Shown: positions 1 through 8,400, counted from the stretch's first letter. The stretch is 17,060 nt of DNA from Candidatus Omnitrophota bacterium (GCA_018062515.1 JAGOSC010000051.1:1-17060), one strand, 5' to 3'. The notes: generated by a model not told the origin, from the sequence alone. Translations and numbers: made by a program.

Positions 1-93
1 GTATATATGCGCCATGTACAGTCCTAAAGGTTTGACCAGACTTATAAGAACGATTAAATAAACGCTAAATTGTAACCAAGATATATCCATCAT
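1..93 (-). CDS. kdpA: KdpA, potassium-translocating subunit of the Kdp ATPase (N-terminal fragment)
   Basis: Only the first 31 codons are present; the gene runs off the left edge. The fragment holds one hydrophobic helix followed by the KdpA-typical end of the first membrane segment, VKPLGLYMA, which matches the R/K-PLG motif of the family. KdpA is the channel-like subunit that binds and moves K+ in the inner membrane as part of KdpFABC. The start overlaps the stop of the preceding 23-residue peptide gene as ATGA. A strong GGAGGAG lies six bases upstream of the first ATG; a second ATG follows immediately, so the true start could be one codon later. Position after kdpF and downstream of kdpDE supports the call. 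kdpB and kdpC should follow outside the window. Confidence 0.9.
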   Translation of the reverse strand, partial: MMDISWLQFSVYLIVLISLVKPLGLYMAHIY

Positions 94-161
94 TTTGAAC
101 TCCTCCACATAGCTATTACGATAATGACAATGAAAAACAAGATGATCGCCGTAAGATTCAT
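90..161 (-). CDS. 23-residue single-helix membrane peptide between kdpF and kdpA
   Basis: This small ORF begins MNLTAIIL, continues as an almost uninterrupted Ile/Val/Phe run of about 17 residues, and ends with the basic tail WRSSK. That is the pattern of one transmembrane helix with its C-terminus in the cytoplasm. The ATG overlaps the kdpF stop as ATGA and has GGGGAG eight bases upstream. An alternative ATG two codons earlier sits only two bases from that site and is less likely. Its stop overlaps the kdpA start, again as ATGA. I do not recognise the family. By analogy with KdpF it may be a lipid-like stabilising peptide of the Kdp complex, but this is inference from position only. Two tight overlaps and a good ribosome binding site argue that it is translated. 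Confidence 0.65.
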   Translation of the reverse strand: MNLTAIILFFIVIIVIAMWRSSK

Positions 162-250
162 AACCATGTCTCCCCTTTTATAAGAGCAGCGACGAGATAA
201 ATAAACACACCTAGAGTGATGATCCCAGAGATAAAATACAATAACGTCAT
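158..250 (-). CDS. kdpF: KdpF, small stabilising subunit of the Kdp ATPase
   Basis: A 30-residue peptide with a single membrane helix, ending in YLVAALIKGETWL. This resembles the C-terminal half of E. coli KdpF (YLVYALINAEAF as I recall it), and the length matches the family (about 29 residues). KdpF packs against KdpA and stabilises the KdpABC complex in the inner membrane. The start overlaps the stop of the preceding 32-residue peptide as ATGA, and GGAGG lies just upstream. In E. coli kdpF directly precedes kdpA; here one extra tiny gene separates them. Confidence 0.85.
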   Translation of the reverse strand: MTLLYFISGIITLGVFIYLVAALIKGETWL

Positions 251-345
251 AATTTTTCCTCCATAAGCTTGAAACAAAATTGGATAAACCATATACTTAG
301 CGCTGAACAGCTAAGGGCAATACCTAAATAAATGAAATCCATCAT
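247..345 (-). CDS. 32-residue membrane peptide upstream of kdpF
   Basis: A short ORF beginning MMDFIYLGIALSCSALSIWF, with one hydrophobic helix and a short charged end (KLMEEKL). It begins in an ATGA overlap with the preceding 81-residue gene, eight bases after AAGGAG, and ends in an ATGA overlap with kdpF. The initiation codon could be either of two adjacent ATGs. Tiny peptides of this general design (one helix ending in a polar L-x-E-x-L-like tail) are, from memory, often found ahead of kdpF/kdpA in other bacteria, usually as unnamed ORFs. Location in the Kdp operon suggests an accessory role in the K+ pump; no function is established. Confidence rests on coupling and ribosome binding site rather than on family recognition. 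Confidence 0.7.
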   Translation of the reverse strand: MMDFIYLGIALSCSALSIWFIQFCFKLMEEKL

Positions 346-587
346 TTCCCCGCTCCTTCTTGAATCTCTATTAATTCCATTTTTATTTCTGATAAAAATT
401 TTTTGCAAGATGTATCTAGTTTTTCAAAATCTTCGATCTTACTGATAATCTGTTCAATACGTTGTTGTATAGTTTGATCCTCAGATTTAATTTCTGCCAT
501 CGGTGGCACAACCGCGTAGGACATATTTTGTCCTGGCCCCATCAGCACAATCAAAAGGATCAAAATGCTCGTCCTCGTATTTCTCAT
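342..587 (-). CDS. Secreted small helical protein, first gene of the Kdp structural operon
   Basis: An 81-residue protein with a clear Sec signal peptide: basic MRNTR, a hydrophobic stretch ILILLIVLM, and likely cleavage after NMSYA. The mature part (about 57 residues) is rich in Glu, Lys, Ile and Gln and looks like one or two amphipathic helices, possibly a coiled coil, with a single Cys near residue 61. The start has GGAGAG five bases upstream. The stop overlaps the next gene as ATGA. It opens the operon that leads through kdpF to kdpA, so it is probably co-expressed under K+ limitation. I do not recognise the family. A periplasmic partner of the pump or sensor is possible but purely positional inference. 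Confidence 0.75.
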   Translation of the reverse strand: MRNTRTSILILLIVLMGPGQNMSYAVVPPMAEIKSEDQTIQQRIEQIISKIEDFEKLDTSCKKFLSEIKMELIEIQEGAGK

Positions 588-622
588 AAATTCTCTCCGT
601 TACAATAAAAGCCTACATTTCA

Positions 623-650
623 ATACTACACTCCCATACAAAAACATCAA
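623..650 (-). promoter_or_regulatory. Candidate promoter of the kdp structural operon
   Basis: The 134-bp gap between the kdpE stop and the first structural gene is AT-rich and contains, on the minus strand, TTGATG (645-650), a 16-bp spacer and TAGTAT (623-628), with a TG two bases upstream of the -10. A second near-consensus TTGACA further upstream lacks a matching -10. Being directly downstream of kdpE and upstream of the pump genes, the gap is the expected KdpE target. The T-rich tracts at 640-690 (minus strand) are plausible operator sequence, but no defined KdpE box could be identified. Confidence 0.4.
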
Positions 651-721
651 ATCAAATGCCCGTCAAAAAACATCATTTTTGTGTCAAGAAAGTGTAAAGG
701 CGATTTTGAGGAGTTTGGAGT

Positions 722-1432
722 TTATGAGTCGAATTTTAGACGATAACCGACGCCGGAATCGGTTAAAATATAGGAAGGACGGGTGGGATCAGGCTCTATT
801 TTATTACGTAAATTACTAATCGTAACCCGTAAAAGATGTTCAGCGCCTTCGTAGTCTTTTACGTTTTTTGCCCAGACCTGTTTAATGATATATTGATGAG
901 TGATGACTTTGCCGGCGTTAAGGACCAACGTTTTAAGCACATCGTATTCTGTGGGGCTTAGATGGACTTCCGCACCTGAAACTTTAATCAGACGTTTTCC
1001 TAAATCAATCATAAGTTGATCCATTTCAAAAATGGGATTGTCTTCAACTCTGGCGAGTCGTCGGAGCACAGCCCTTAATCGCGCAAAAAGTTCCGGCGCG
1101 CTAAATGGTTTGGTGAGATAATCGTCGGCTCCGGCGTCTAAAGCATTAATTTTATCTGATTCTTTCTCCCGGACAGAGACAATAACAATCGGCGTTTGCG
1201 TAATTTCTCTTATCCTTTTTGTTACCTCAATACCATCGATGTCCGGTAAACCTAAATCTAAAACAATCGCGTCTGGACGAAATGATTTTAATTCCGCGAT
1301 GGCTTCTTTTCCATTTTTGGCTTCGCCGACTTCATAACCTTGCGAAGTCAAAGATGTTTTAAGAAAACGCCGAATGGCCTTTTCATCATCAACGATAAGG
1401 ATACGCACCTGATTGGATGAATTTTCAACCAT
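722..1432 (-). CDS. kdpE: KdpE, OmpR/PhoB-type response regulator of the kdp operon
   Basis: A 236-residue response regulator that activates kdp transcription when phosphorylated by KdpD. The receiver domain (about 9-122) has the acidic pair D15/D16, phosphoacceptor D59 in VLDLGLPD, and the conserved Lys in YLTKPF. The C-terminal winged-helix domain (about 140-232) ends with the DNA-binding pattern LRVTISNLRNKIEPD...GVGYRL. The ATG chosen (MVENSS) lies six bases after GGAG and overlaps the kdpD stop by 8 bp, so the pair is translationally coupled. A start nine codons further upstream is open but has no suitable ribosome binding site. Length and domain order are normal for KdpE. Pairing with kdpD and proximity to the pump genes make the assignment firm. 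Confidence 0.95.
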   Translation of the reverse strand: MVENSSNQVRILIVDDEKAIRRFLKTSLTSQGYEVGEAKNGKEAIAELKSFRPDAIVLDLGLPDIDGIEVTKRIREITQTPIVIVSVREKESDKINALDAGADDYLTKPFSAPELFARLRAVLRRLARVEDNPIFEMDQLMIDLGKRLIKVSGAEVHLSPTEYDVLKTLVLNAGKVITHQYIIKQVWAKNVKDYEGAEHLLRVTISNLRNKIEPDPTRPSYILTDSGVGYRLKFDS

Positions 1433-4106
1433 GTTTTTCTCCAGACAAAGGCAACCCAATAGTAATCATTGATCCGCCGCCCAATCGATTTTCCGCCCAG
1501 ATTTTTCCTTTATGGGCTTCGACAATACGTTTACAGATGGAAAGCCCCAGCCCTGTCCCTTCGAAATTCTCTGGACGTTTAACACGATAAAATTTATCGA
1601 AAATCTGTTCTAAATCTTCGGGAGGAATACCCAGCCCACGGTCCAGCACTTTAATTTCTAAGCGATCCTGGACAATGGCAGCCTCAATGTCGACGGGAAG
1701 ATTAAACGGCGCGTATTTAATGGCATTATCAATAATGTTGGTTAATACCTTAACCATTAACGCAAAATCCATGGGGACATGCGGCATGTCATTGGTGATT
1801 TTGATGGTGAGCTTCCGTTCCTTAAACGCCTCTTCAAAATCTTTGACCGCCGTGCCGATTAAATCGCGAACTTCATACGGTTTAAGTGATAACTTAAACG
1901 CGCCAGCTTCAAGGCGCGCCATATCCAGTAAATTATTAATCAAACTATTCATTCGTAATGTTTCATCATTAGCTGTTTCCAAAAGGCTTCTTTTTGATCG
2001 CTCATCTAAATTTTGATTGTCGAGAATATTACTCAATGCGCCTTTAATAGAAACAAGCGGAGTTTTTAAATCATGTGAAATGGAATCAAATAAAGCTGAT
2101 TGCATGATTTCTTTTTCACGCATGATTTGGGTCTGTCGAGCTTCTTCCACCAAATGGACACGCTCAAGCGCGAGCGATGCCTGTGTCACGATCGATTCCA
2201 ACAAATTCTTGTCATCCACAGACATTTTTTCTTTTTGATCATTAAAATTAATTCCCAAAACACCAAAAATCCCCTGACTGGTTCCTAAGGGAAAATATAT
2301 CCCGGCCGCGGCCGGTAATGTATCGGTATGATGGCCTCCTTCTTGTCTGTTTTGAAAAACCCATGTAGCTACCGCTTTTTCGCGTTCATCAAAAATAAAC
2401 CCATTTTCAATCATTTTTTCTAACAGGACATCTTTCTCTTTAAGTAAGATGGCGCAACGGCAATCGAATGTTTGATTCAGTTGTTTAGCAACAGCTTTTA
2501 ATATTTCGTCGGTATCAACAGCCTTGGCTAATTCCCGGCTGAGGCCGTACAGAGCGGATGTGCGTCGTTCCCGTTGACGGACAATATCGGTTTGCCGGTG
2601 GGTCTGATCGGTTAAAGCGCTAATCACTAATCCGACGAGGAATAAAACCGCAAACGTTAAAAGATATTCCGTATCGGAAACCGCAAAAGTGTAATAGGGC
2701 GTGACAAAAAGAAAATCAAACGCCGCCACTCCCATCACCGATGCCAATATAGACGGCCCGCGTCCCCACCAAAAGGCAGAAATGACAACCACTAAAAGAT
2801 AAATCATCACGAGGTTGGTAGCAGCTAATGATGTTCGTAAAAATTGTCCGACTAAAGAAGCCCCGGCGACTAATAAAAAACTATTGAGATAATAATACCA
2901 AGGACTTTTGGGACGAATAAAAGAAAGAACCGATTTATCTTTTTTATCCATCGTCCGGTTAATGACATGAATATCAATATCCCCGCTATGACGAATAATT
3001 TGATCGACAAGATTGATTTTAAGAAAATTATGCCAGCCATCGTGTGGCGGTTTACCGATAATAATCCGGGTGATATTTTGACGTAACGCGTAGCGAATAA
3101 CTTCGGTAGCTACGTTATCACCCGTCAGTGTCACAACCTGCGCCCCCAGCTCTTGTCCCAATTCCAGTGTCTTGGTGATTTGCAGCTGAGAAGATTCCGA
3201 GAGCCGGCTATGCGCGGAGGGTTCAACATAAACGACAAACCATTGCGCGTCTAAACCAGTGGCTAGTAAACTCCCCGCCCGGACCAATTCAGCGCTTGAA
3301 GGATAAGGACTGACACAAACCAAAAGGCGTTCTTGCGTTGGCCACGGCCCGGCGATTGCCCGACGCTGAATATACCCTTGCATTTGCGCGTCAACGCGTT
3401 TCGCCGCCCGGCGTAAGGTCAATTCACGAAGGGCGGTCAAATTACCTTCATTAAAAAAATTCTCTGTCGCGCGAAGCGCTTGCTCAGGAAAATACACTTT
3501 TCCTTCTTTAAGCCTTTGTAAAAGTTCTCCGATGGAAATGTCAACAACTTCGATTTCATCGGCCTCTTGTAAAATACGATCTGGAATGGTCTCTCGCGTC
3601 TTAACACCGCTAATTTTGGCAACCACATCATTGAGGCTTTCCAGATGTTGGATGTTGAGTGTCGTATAAACATCAATTCCAGCGGCCAATAATTCTTCAA
3701 TATCTTGAAAACGTTTAAGATGACGTGAATCAGGAGCATTGGTATGGGCGAGCTCATCAACCACCGCTAATTGAGGGTTACGCTTTAACACACCATCGAG
3801 ATCCATTTCTTGAATGGATGTGCCTTTATACGAAGAAACTTTTCGTGGAACAATCTCCATCTCTCCAATCAAGGCCTCGGTCTCTTTGCGTTTATGGGTC
3901 TCAACATAGCCGATTACAACATCAACGCCGCTTTGTTTCAAACGGTGGACAGCTGCTAACATGGCATACGTTTTTCCTACTCCGGCCGAATAACCTAAAA
4001 AAATCTTCAGTTTGCCTTTGTGTTGAAAATCATCTGCTCGGGCTGCAGCTAAAAGAGCCTCAGGATCTGGGCGATTTGAATAATAATTTATATTTTGTGT
4101 ATTCAT
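1425..4106 (-). CDS. kdpD: KdpD, osmosensitive K+ channel histidine kinase
   Basis: An 893-residue sensor kinase, essentially the E. coli KdpD length. Domains in order: the cytoplasmic KdpD domain with Walker A GYSAGVGKT (38-46) and Walker B LAVVDELAHTN (113-123); a universal-stress-protein-like domain (about 258-385); a four-helix membrane domain (about 400-500, DUF4118 type); a GAF-like region (about 520-650); HisKA with the phosphorylated H678 in SHDLKTPL; and a HATPase domain with N box NIIDNAIK (about 790-797), DRGLGIP (about 822-828) and GTGLGLS (about 850-856). All key kinase motifs are intact. It senses K+ limitation or osmotic stress and phosphorylates KdpE. No Shine-Dalgarno sequence precedes the ATG, and no later Met precedes the Walker A motif, so the start is likely correct but poorly signposted. 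It is the first gene after a terminator. Confidence 0.96.
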   Translation of the reverse strand: MNTQNINYYSNRPDPEALLAAARADDFQHKGKLKIFLGYSAGVGKTYAMLAAVHRLKQSGVDVVIGYVETHKRKETEALIGEMEIVPRKVSSYKGTSIQEMDLDGVLKRNPQLAVVDELAHTNAPDSRHLKRFQDIEELLAAGIDVYTTLNIQHLESLNDVVAKISGVKTRETIPDRILQEADEIEVVDISIGELLQRLKEGKVYFPEQALRATENFFNEGNLTALRELTLRRAAKRVDAQMQGYIQRRAIAGPWPTQERLLVCVSPYPSSAELVRAGSLLATGLDAQWFVVYVEPSAHSRLSESSQLQITKTLELGQELGAQVVTLTGDNVATEVIRYALRQNITRIIIGKPPHDGWHNFLKINLVDQIIRHSGDIDIHVINRTMDKKDKSVLSFIRPKSPWYYYLNSFLLVAGASLVGQFLRTSLAATNLVMIYLLVVVISAFWWGRGPSILASVMGVAAFDFLFVTPYYTFAVSDTEYLLTFAVLFLVGLVISALTDQTHRQTDIVRQRERRTSALYGLSRELAKAVDTDEILKAVAKQLNQTFDCRCAILLKEKDVLLEKMIENGFIFDEREKAVATWVFQNRQEGGHHTDTLPAAAGIYFPLGTSQGIFGVLGINFNDQKEKMSVDDKNLLESIVTQASLALERVHLVEEARQTQIMREKEIMQSALFDSISHDLKTPLVSIKGALSNILDNQNLDERSKRSLLETANDETLRMNSLINNLLDMARLEAGAFKLSLKPYEVRDLIGTAVKDFEEAFKERKLTIKITNDMPHVPMDFALMVKVLTNIIDNAIKYAPFNLPVDIEAAIVQDRLEIKVLDRGLGIPPEDLEQIFDKFYRVKRPENFEGTGLGLSICKRIVEAHKGKIWAENRLGGGSMITIGLPLSGEKHG

Positions 4107-4121
4107 ATAGTTTATTAAAGA

Positions 4122-4151
4122 ATATCGTCTGACAACAAAAATTCAAGTCAA
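4122..4151 (-). promoter_or_regulatory. Weak candidate promoter for kdpDE
   Basis: On the minus strand TTGACT (4146-4151) is followed by an 18-bp spacer and CGATAT (4122-4127). The expected transcription start would be only about 8 bases ahead of the kdpD ATG, which fits the absence of a ribosome binding site there. The -10 match is poor. The main support is that a promoter is needed between the terminator and kdpD. Confidence 0.25.
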
Positions 4152-4170
4152 AAGATTGTCAAAAACAAAG

Positions 4171-4199
4171 CCCTCTGCAATTGATTAAATTACAGAGGG
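4171..4199 (-). terminator. Intrinsic terminator of the metal-efflux operon
   Basis: An 11-bp stem (CCCTCTGCAAT at 4171-4181 with ATTACAGAGGG at 4189-4199) and a 7-base loop, followed on the minus strand by CTTTGTTTTTG. On the minus-strand transcript the one non-Watson-Crick position becomes a G-U wobble; on the plus strand it would be a C-A mismatch. Direction and T tract both point to termination of transcription coming from rcnA. It insulates kdpD from the efflux operon. Confidence 0.85.
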
Positions 4200-4256
4200 T
4201 TTATGGTATTGGCTCTCCAAAATGGACGAGTTTTGCAACTGACTACAATAGGAAAC

Positions 4257-5057
4257 TTAATTTATTAAATGACGCATACCCTGAATAACAACCATTAAAC
4301 CAATTAAAATTAAGATGGCCGAGCTGGCATATGGAAGTTTACGCGCAAATTCTCCAAACCTTTTAAACTTCTTACTAACATGTTTAACTGAAAACGCAGC
4401 AATTGTTCCGACGGTAACTAAAGTAATAGCCAAACCAAGACTAAAAGCCAAGACCATCGCGAAACCTAATGTCATTTTCTTTAACTGCAAACAAACCAAT
4501 AAAACAGCAAACGCCGAAGGGCATGGTAATAACCCGCCGCTAAGACCAAACAAAATGACCTGCCCTGTTGTTACTTTTTGATTCATTAATTGTTTTTGCA
4601 ATTGGGCAGCATGAGCGCGTTCATGCGCATCGCCAAATTCTAACTCAGCGCTGTGTGGTGATTCTTCATGATGGTGATGATCAGCATCATGGCTGTGTGC
4701 ATGACCTTCAACTTCTTTTTGGGCTTGCCGAGTCCGATAAAGCATCCAAACCGCTAACCCAATAACCATAATTCCAGTTGCTACCTGAAAATACGGTTCC
4801 AGCGTTTCAATATCTAAATTAGAACCATAATACATACCGACAAAAGCCAGTATCCAAATAACAGCCGTATGAGAAATGGTGGCAGAAATGCCTAATAAAA
4901 AAGCCTGCCAGACAGTTCCGCTAATGGCGACAATATAAGCCGTCATCATTGTTTTACTGTGACCCGGTTCTAACCCATGAAGCGCGCCTAGTAAAACAGC
5001 CATTGGAAAGAATAACCACGCATGGCCTTGGGCAATATATTCATTAAATGAATACAT
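4257..5057 (-). CDS. rcnA: RcnA-type nickel/cobalt efflux protein
   Basis: A 266-residue NicO-family membrane protein that resembles E. coli RcnA (274 residues, from memory) along its whole length. It has the metal-binding motif GALHGLEPGHSKTMM in the first helix pair, SHTAVIW in the next, a cytoplasmic His-rich loop (about residues 117-150, including DADHHHHEE and ending DAHERAHA), and the GLSGGLLPCPSAFAVLL helix. About six membrane helices are visible. RcnA exports Ni2+ and Co2+ across the inner membrane. AGGAG lies eight bases before the ATG. It is the last gene of the efflux operon, 22 bp after the YHS gene and ahead of a terminator. No RcnR-like repressor is in the window, so control probably comes from the operon promoter. 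Confidence 0.9.
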   Translation of the reverse strand: MYSFNEYIAQGHAWLFFPMAVLLGALHGLEPGHSKTMMTAYIVAISGTVWQAFLLGISATISHTAVIWILAFVGMYYGSNLDIETLEPYFQVATGIMVIGLAVWMLYRTRQAQKEVEGHAHSHDADHHHHEESPHSAELEFGDAHERAHAAQLQKQLMNQKVTTGQVILFGLSGGLLPCPSAFAVLLVCLQLKKMTLGFAMVLAFSLGLAITLVTVGTIAAFSVKHVSKKFKRFGEFARKLPYASSAILILIGLMVVIQGMRHLIN

Positions 5058-5079
5058 AATATGACTCCTATCTTTTTAC

Positions 5080-5427
5080 TTACTTATAGTCATGACCTTC
5101 ATGACTTCCGTGATCAGCATGATCGTGACCTTTATCGTCATCATGGCCTTCGTGATTCTCTTCGGAAATTTTACTATATTTTTCTGGAGACTTTTTAAAC
5201 GCATCTAAACAGCCCAGACTACAAAAATAGTATGTTTTTCCTTCGTACTCATAAGTGATATCATCTTTTCCGGCCATTGCTTCTTCCGGCCCGCAAATTG
5301 GACAGAATTTATCTGCCTTTTCTTCATTCATTTCCTTTATAGTACTTTCTTTTTCATCAGCAGCTATCGGTTGAACTGAATTAAGCAGCAAAATACTTAA
5401 ACCCAATACCATGAACTTCAATTTCAT
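5080..5427 (-). CDS. Secreted YHS-domain metal-binding protein with His-rich tail
   Basis: A 115-residue protein with a Sec signal peptide (MKLKFMVLGLSILLL, probable cleavage after IAA at residue 23). The mature part has a YHS/TRASH-type domain with metal-ligand pairs C42-x2-C45 and C69-x3-C73 in YYFCSLGCLDAF, followed by a tail (residues 92-112) with eight His alternating with Asp and Gly. The architecture indicates a periplasmic heavy-metal chaperone or buffer. The ribosome binding site GAGGAG is strong. It sits 49 bp after czcA and 22 bp before rcnA, so it may pass divalent metals to or from the CzcCBA pump. The specific metal cannot be told from sequence. Confidence 0.85.
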   Translation of the reverse strand: MKLKFMVLGLSILLLNSVQPIAADEKESTIKEMNEEKADKFCPICGPEEAMAGKDDITYEYEGKTYYFCSLGCLDAFKKSPEKYSKISEENHEGHDDDKGHDHADHGSHEGHDYK

Positions 5428-5476
5428 TTTCTTTCTCCTCTTGTTTGTTGGTTATTCCTGATCTTTGATAAATTCT

Positions 5477-8400
5477 CTAGATATCCTGTCCTTCAGCAAT
5501 AATCTCATCTTTTTTATGAAAAATCCGGTAAAGCACAGGTAGAACAACTAAAGTTAAGATGGTTGATGATAATATCCCTCCGATAACTACCGTCGCTAAA
5601 GGTCTCTGGACTTCTGCGCCTCGGCCCGTCGCCAAAGCCATTGGAACAAAACCTAAAGCAGCGACTAAAGCGGTCATTAAAACAGGCCGTAAACGCGTCA
5701 AAGCTCCTTGAACCACTGCTTCATCCAGAGGTTTTCCCTCTTCTCTTAAACGTTTAATAAAGGAAATCATCACCAAACCATTAAGAACAGCCACACCAGA
5801 TAAGGCGATAAATCCTACACCGGCGGAGATGGATAAAGAAATGCCCCGCAAAAAAAGCGCGGTTATGCCGCCGGTTAATGCTAGTGGGACACCAGTAAAA
5901 ACTAAAAGCGCATCTTTAACTGTTCCAAAATTCATAAACAATAAAATAAAAATTAATCCTAATGCCACTGGAACGACGATCATCAAACGTTTGGACGCGG
6001 AAATCAACTGTTCAAACTGTCCTCCCCAATCAATCCAGTAGTTGGCTGGAATTTGAACCTGTTCCTGAATGGCTTTTTCCGCTTCTTCCACAAACGAACC
6101 GATATCCCGGCCGCGAACATTTGCTGTTACAACAATTCGACGCTTTCCATTTTCCCGGCTCACTTGATTAGGGCCTGGCGCCACATCGAAATTTGCGACG
6201 GAACCTAAAGGAAGATAACGAGCCGGCATTTCTTCTCCCATACCACTCTCGTGTTCCGGCAGAGGAATGGGAATCCGTTTCAAAGATTCAATGTCGCTGC
6301 GCAATTCTTCCGGCAGACGGACAACTAAATCAAAACGCCGGTCACCTTCAAAAACCTGCCCGGCACTCTTTCCGCCCAAGGCAACTTCGATCACTTCTTG
6401 GATATCCGACATATTTAAACCATAGCGGACAGCCTCTTTACGATCAATTTGAATGGTCAACACAGGCAGTCCAGTAATCTGTTCGACTTTCACGTCGGAG
6501 GCGCCTTCGATTTTATTAATAACTTCGGAAATGCGCTGACCCGTTTGAAGTAAAACGTCCATATCATCGCCAAAGACTTTGACGGCGACATCACTTCGAA
6601 CCCCGGCGATCAATTCGTTAAATCGCATTTGTATGGGCTGAGTAAATTCGTAGGCATTACCAGGAATTTTTTCCAGATCCTCTTCCAAGGCTTTAACCAC
6701 ATCGGCCTTAGATTTGCCTTTATCCGGCCATTCGTTGCGCGGCTTCAACATAACAAATGTATCGGCCACGTTAGGAGGCATAGGATCACTGGCAATTTCA
6801 GCCGTACCGATTTTACTAAAAACGGTATCAACTTCCGGATGTTCTTTAATCTTTTTCTCGACGCGCATCTGCATATCAACGGCTTGAGAAACACTTGTCC
6901 CGGGAATGCGCATGGCATGCATGGCCACATCGCCTTCATCTAAGCTGGGAATAAATTCGCGGCCCATACGCGTGGTCAAAAAACCCGTTAAGATAAGTAA
7001 TCCAAGCGCAAAAACAAGCACAGACTTACTGTGCGTTAATGACCAATGAAGAACAGGCGAATATATTTTCTTCGCCCAGCGCATCATTATATTTTCTTCT
7101 TCAGAAACTTTTCCAGTTAAAAACAGCGCTATGGCCGCTGGAATAAACGTGACCGAAAAAATCATAGCGCCAATTAAGGCTGTCACGACGGTAAAGGCCA
7201 TCGGAATAAACATTTTTCCTTCAACACCGGTTAATGTAAGAATCGGCAAATAAACAATCATAATAATCAATTGACCAAAAACAATGGCTTGCTGAACTTC
7301 TTTCGAGGACACAAAAACAAGTTCAAGCCGCTCCTCCAAGGTCAAAGGTCTACCCAGTTCATGCTGTTTGATCGCGAAGCGTCGAATACAATTCTCGACG
7401 ATAACAACGGCACCGTCAATGATGATACCAAAATCCAGCGCGCCTAAACTCATCAAATTAGCGCTCACGTGATTTTTGACCATCCCCGTGATTGTAAAAA
7501 GCATAGACAATGGAATGACCATGGCCGTGATAATCGCGGCACGGATATTTCCCAAAAATAGAAACAATACAACGATAACTAACAAAGCACCGATTAAGAG
7601 ATTCTCTTTCACGGTTTCAATCGTGGCATCAACCAGCGTCGTACGATTATAAACGGTTTTGGCGACGATCCCCTCAGGAAGAGTTTTATTAATGACTTCC
7701 ATTTTTGCGGCAACATGTTCAGAAACCGTCCGGCTGTTTTCTCCCATTAACATGAAAACAGTGCCGACCACAACTTCCTTTCCGTCTTCCGTCGCTGCTC
7801 CAGTCCGTAGTTCTTTACCTTCAATGACCTCAGCGACACTCTTAATGAAAACCGGTACTCCTTCGTGATAACCGACAATGATATTCTGAATTTCTTCAAT
7901 CGTACTCACTTGTCCCGGCGAACGAACCAAATATTGTTCTCCCGCATGCTCAATATAACCAGCTCCGACATTCGTATTGTTTTTTTCTAGTGACGCTAAA
8001 ATGTCTTGAAATGTCAGTCCGTAAGCAGCCAATCGTTCAGGATGCGGCGTCACATGAAATTGCCGTTCATATCCACCGATTGTATTGACTTCCGTCACAC
8101 CAGGGACAGTCCGCAATTGAGGTTTAATCACCCAATCCTGAATGGTTCTTAAATCAGCCGGAGTATAAGCTTTGCCATCTGGCCTTTGGGCACCGTCCTT
8201 ACTGTCGACGGTCCACATAAAAATTTCTCCTAAGCCCGTCGCAATCGGGCCCATCGCCGGATCAATGCCTTCGGGGAGATTTCCTTTTGCCTCTTGAATA
8301 CGTTCATTAATCAATTGTCGAGCAAAATAAATATCTGTTCCATCTTTAAAAATAACGGTCACCTGAGATAGACCATAACGCGATAAAGACCGTGTTTGTT

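Noticed and set aside
565..819. Plus-strand ORF across the kdp promoter gap and the end of kdpE
   Set aside because: It has no ribosome binding site or recognisable product, and its second half is antisense to the conserved winged-helix domain of KdpE.
1432..1459. Upstream in-frame ATG for kdpE adding nine residues
   Set aside because: GGAG with proper spacing lies before the ATG at 1432, and the shorter form begins like other response regulators.
3725..4132. Plus-strand ORF of about 135 codons opposite the start of kdpD
   Set aside because: It is antisense to the Walker-motif region of KdpD and its composition (Leu, His, Gln, Ser mix) looks like a reverse-frame artefact.
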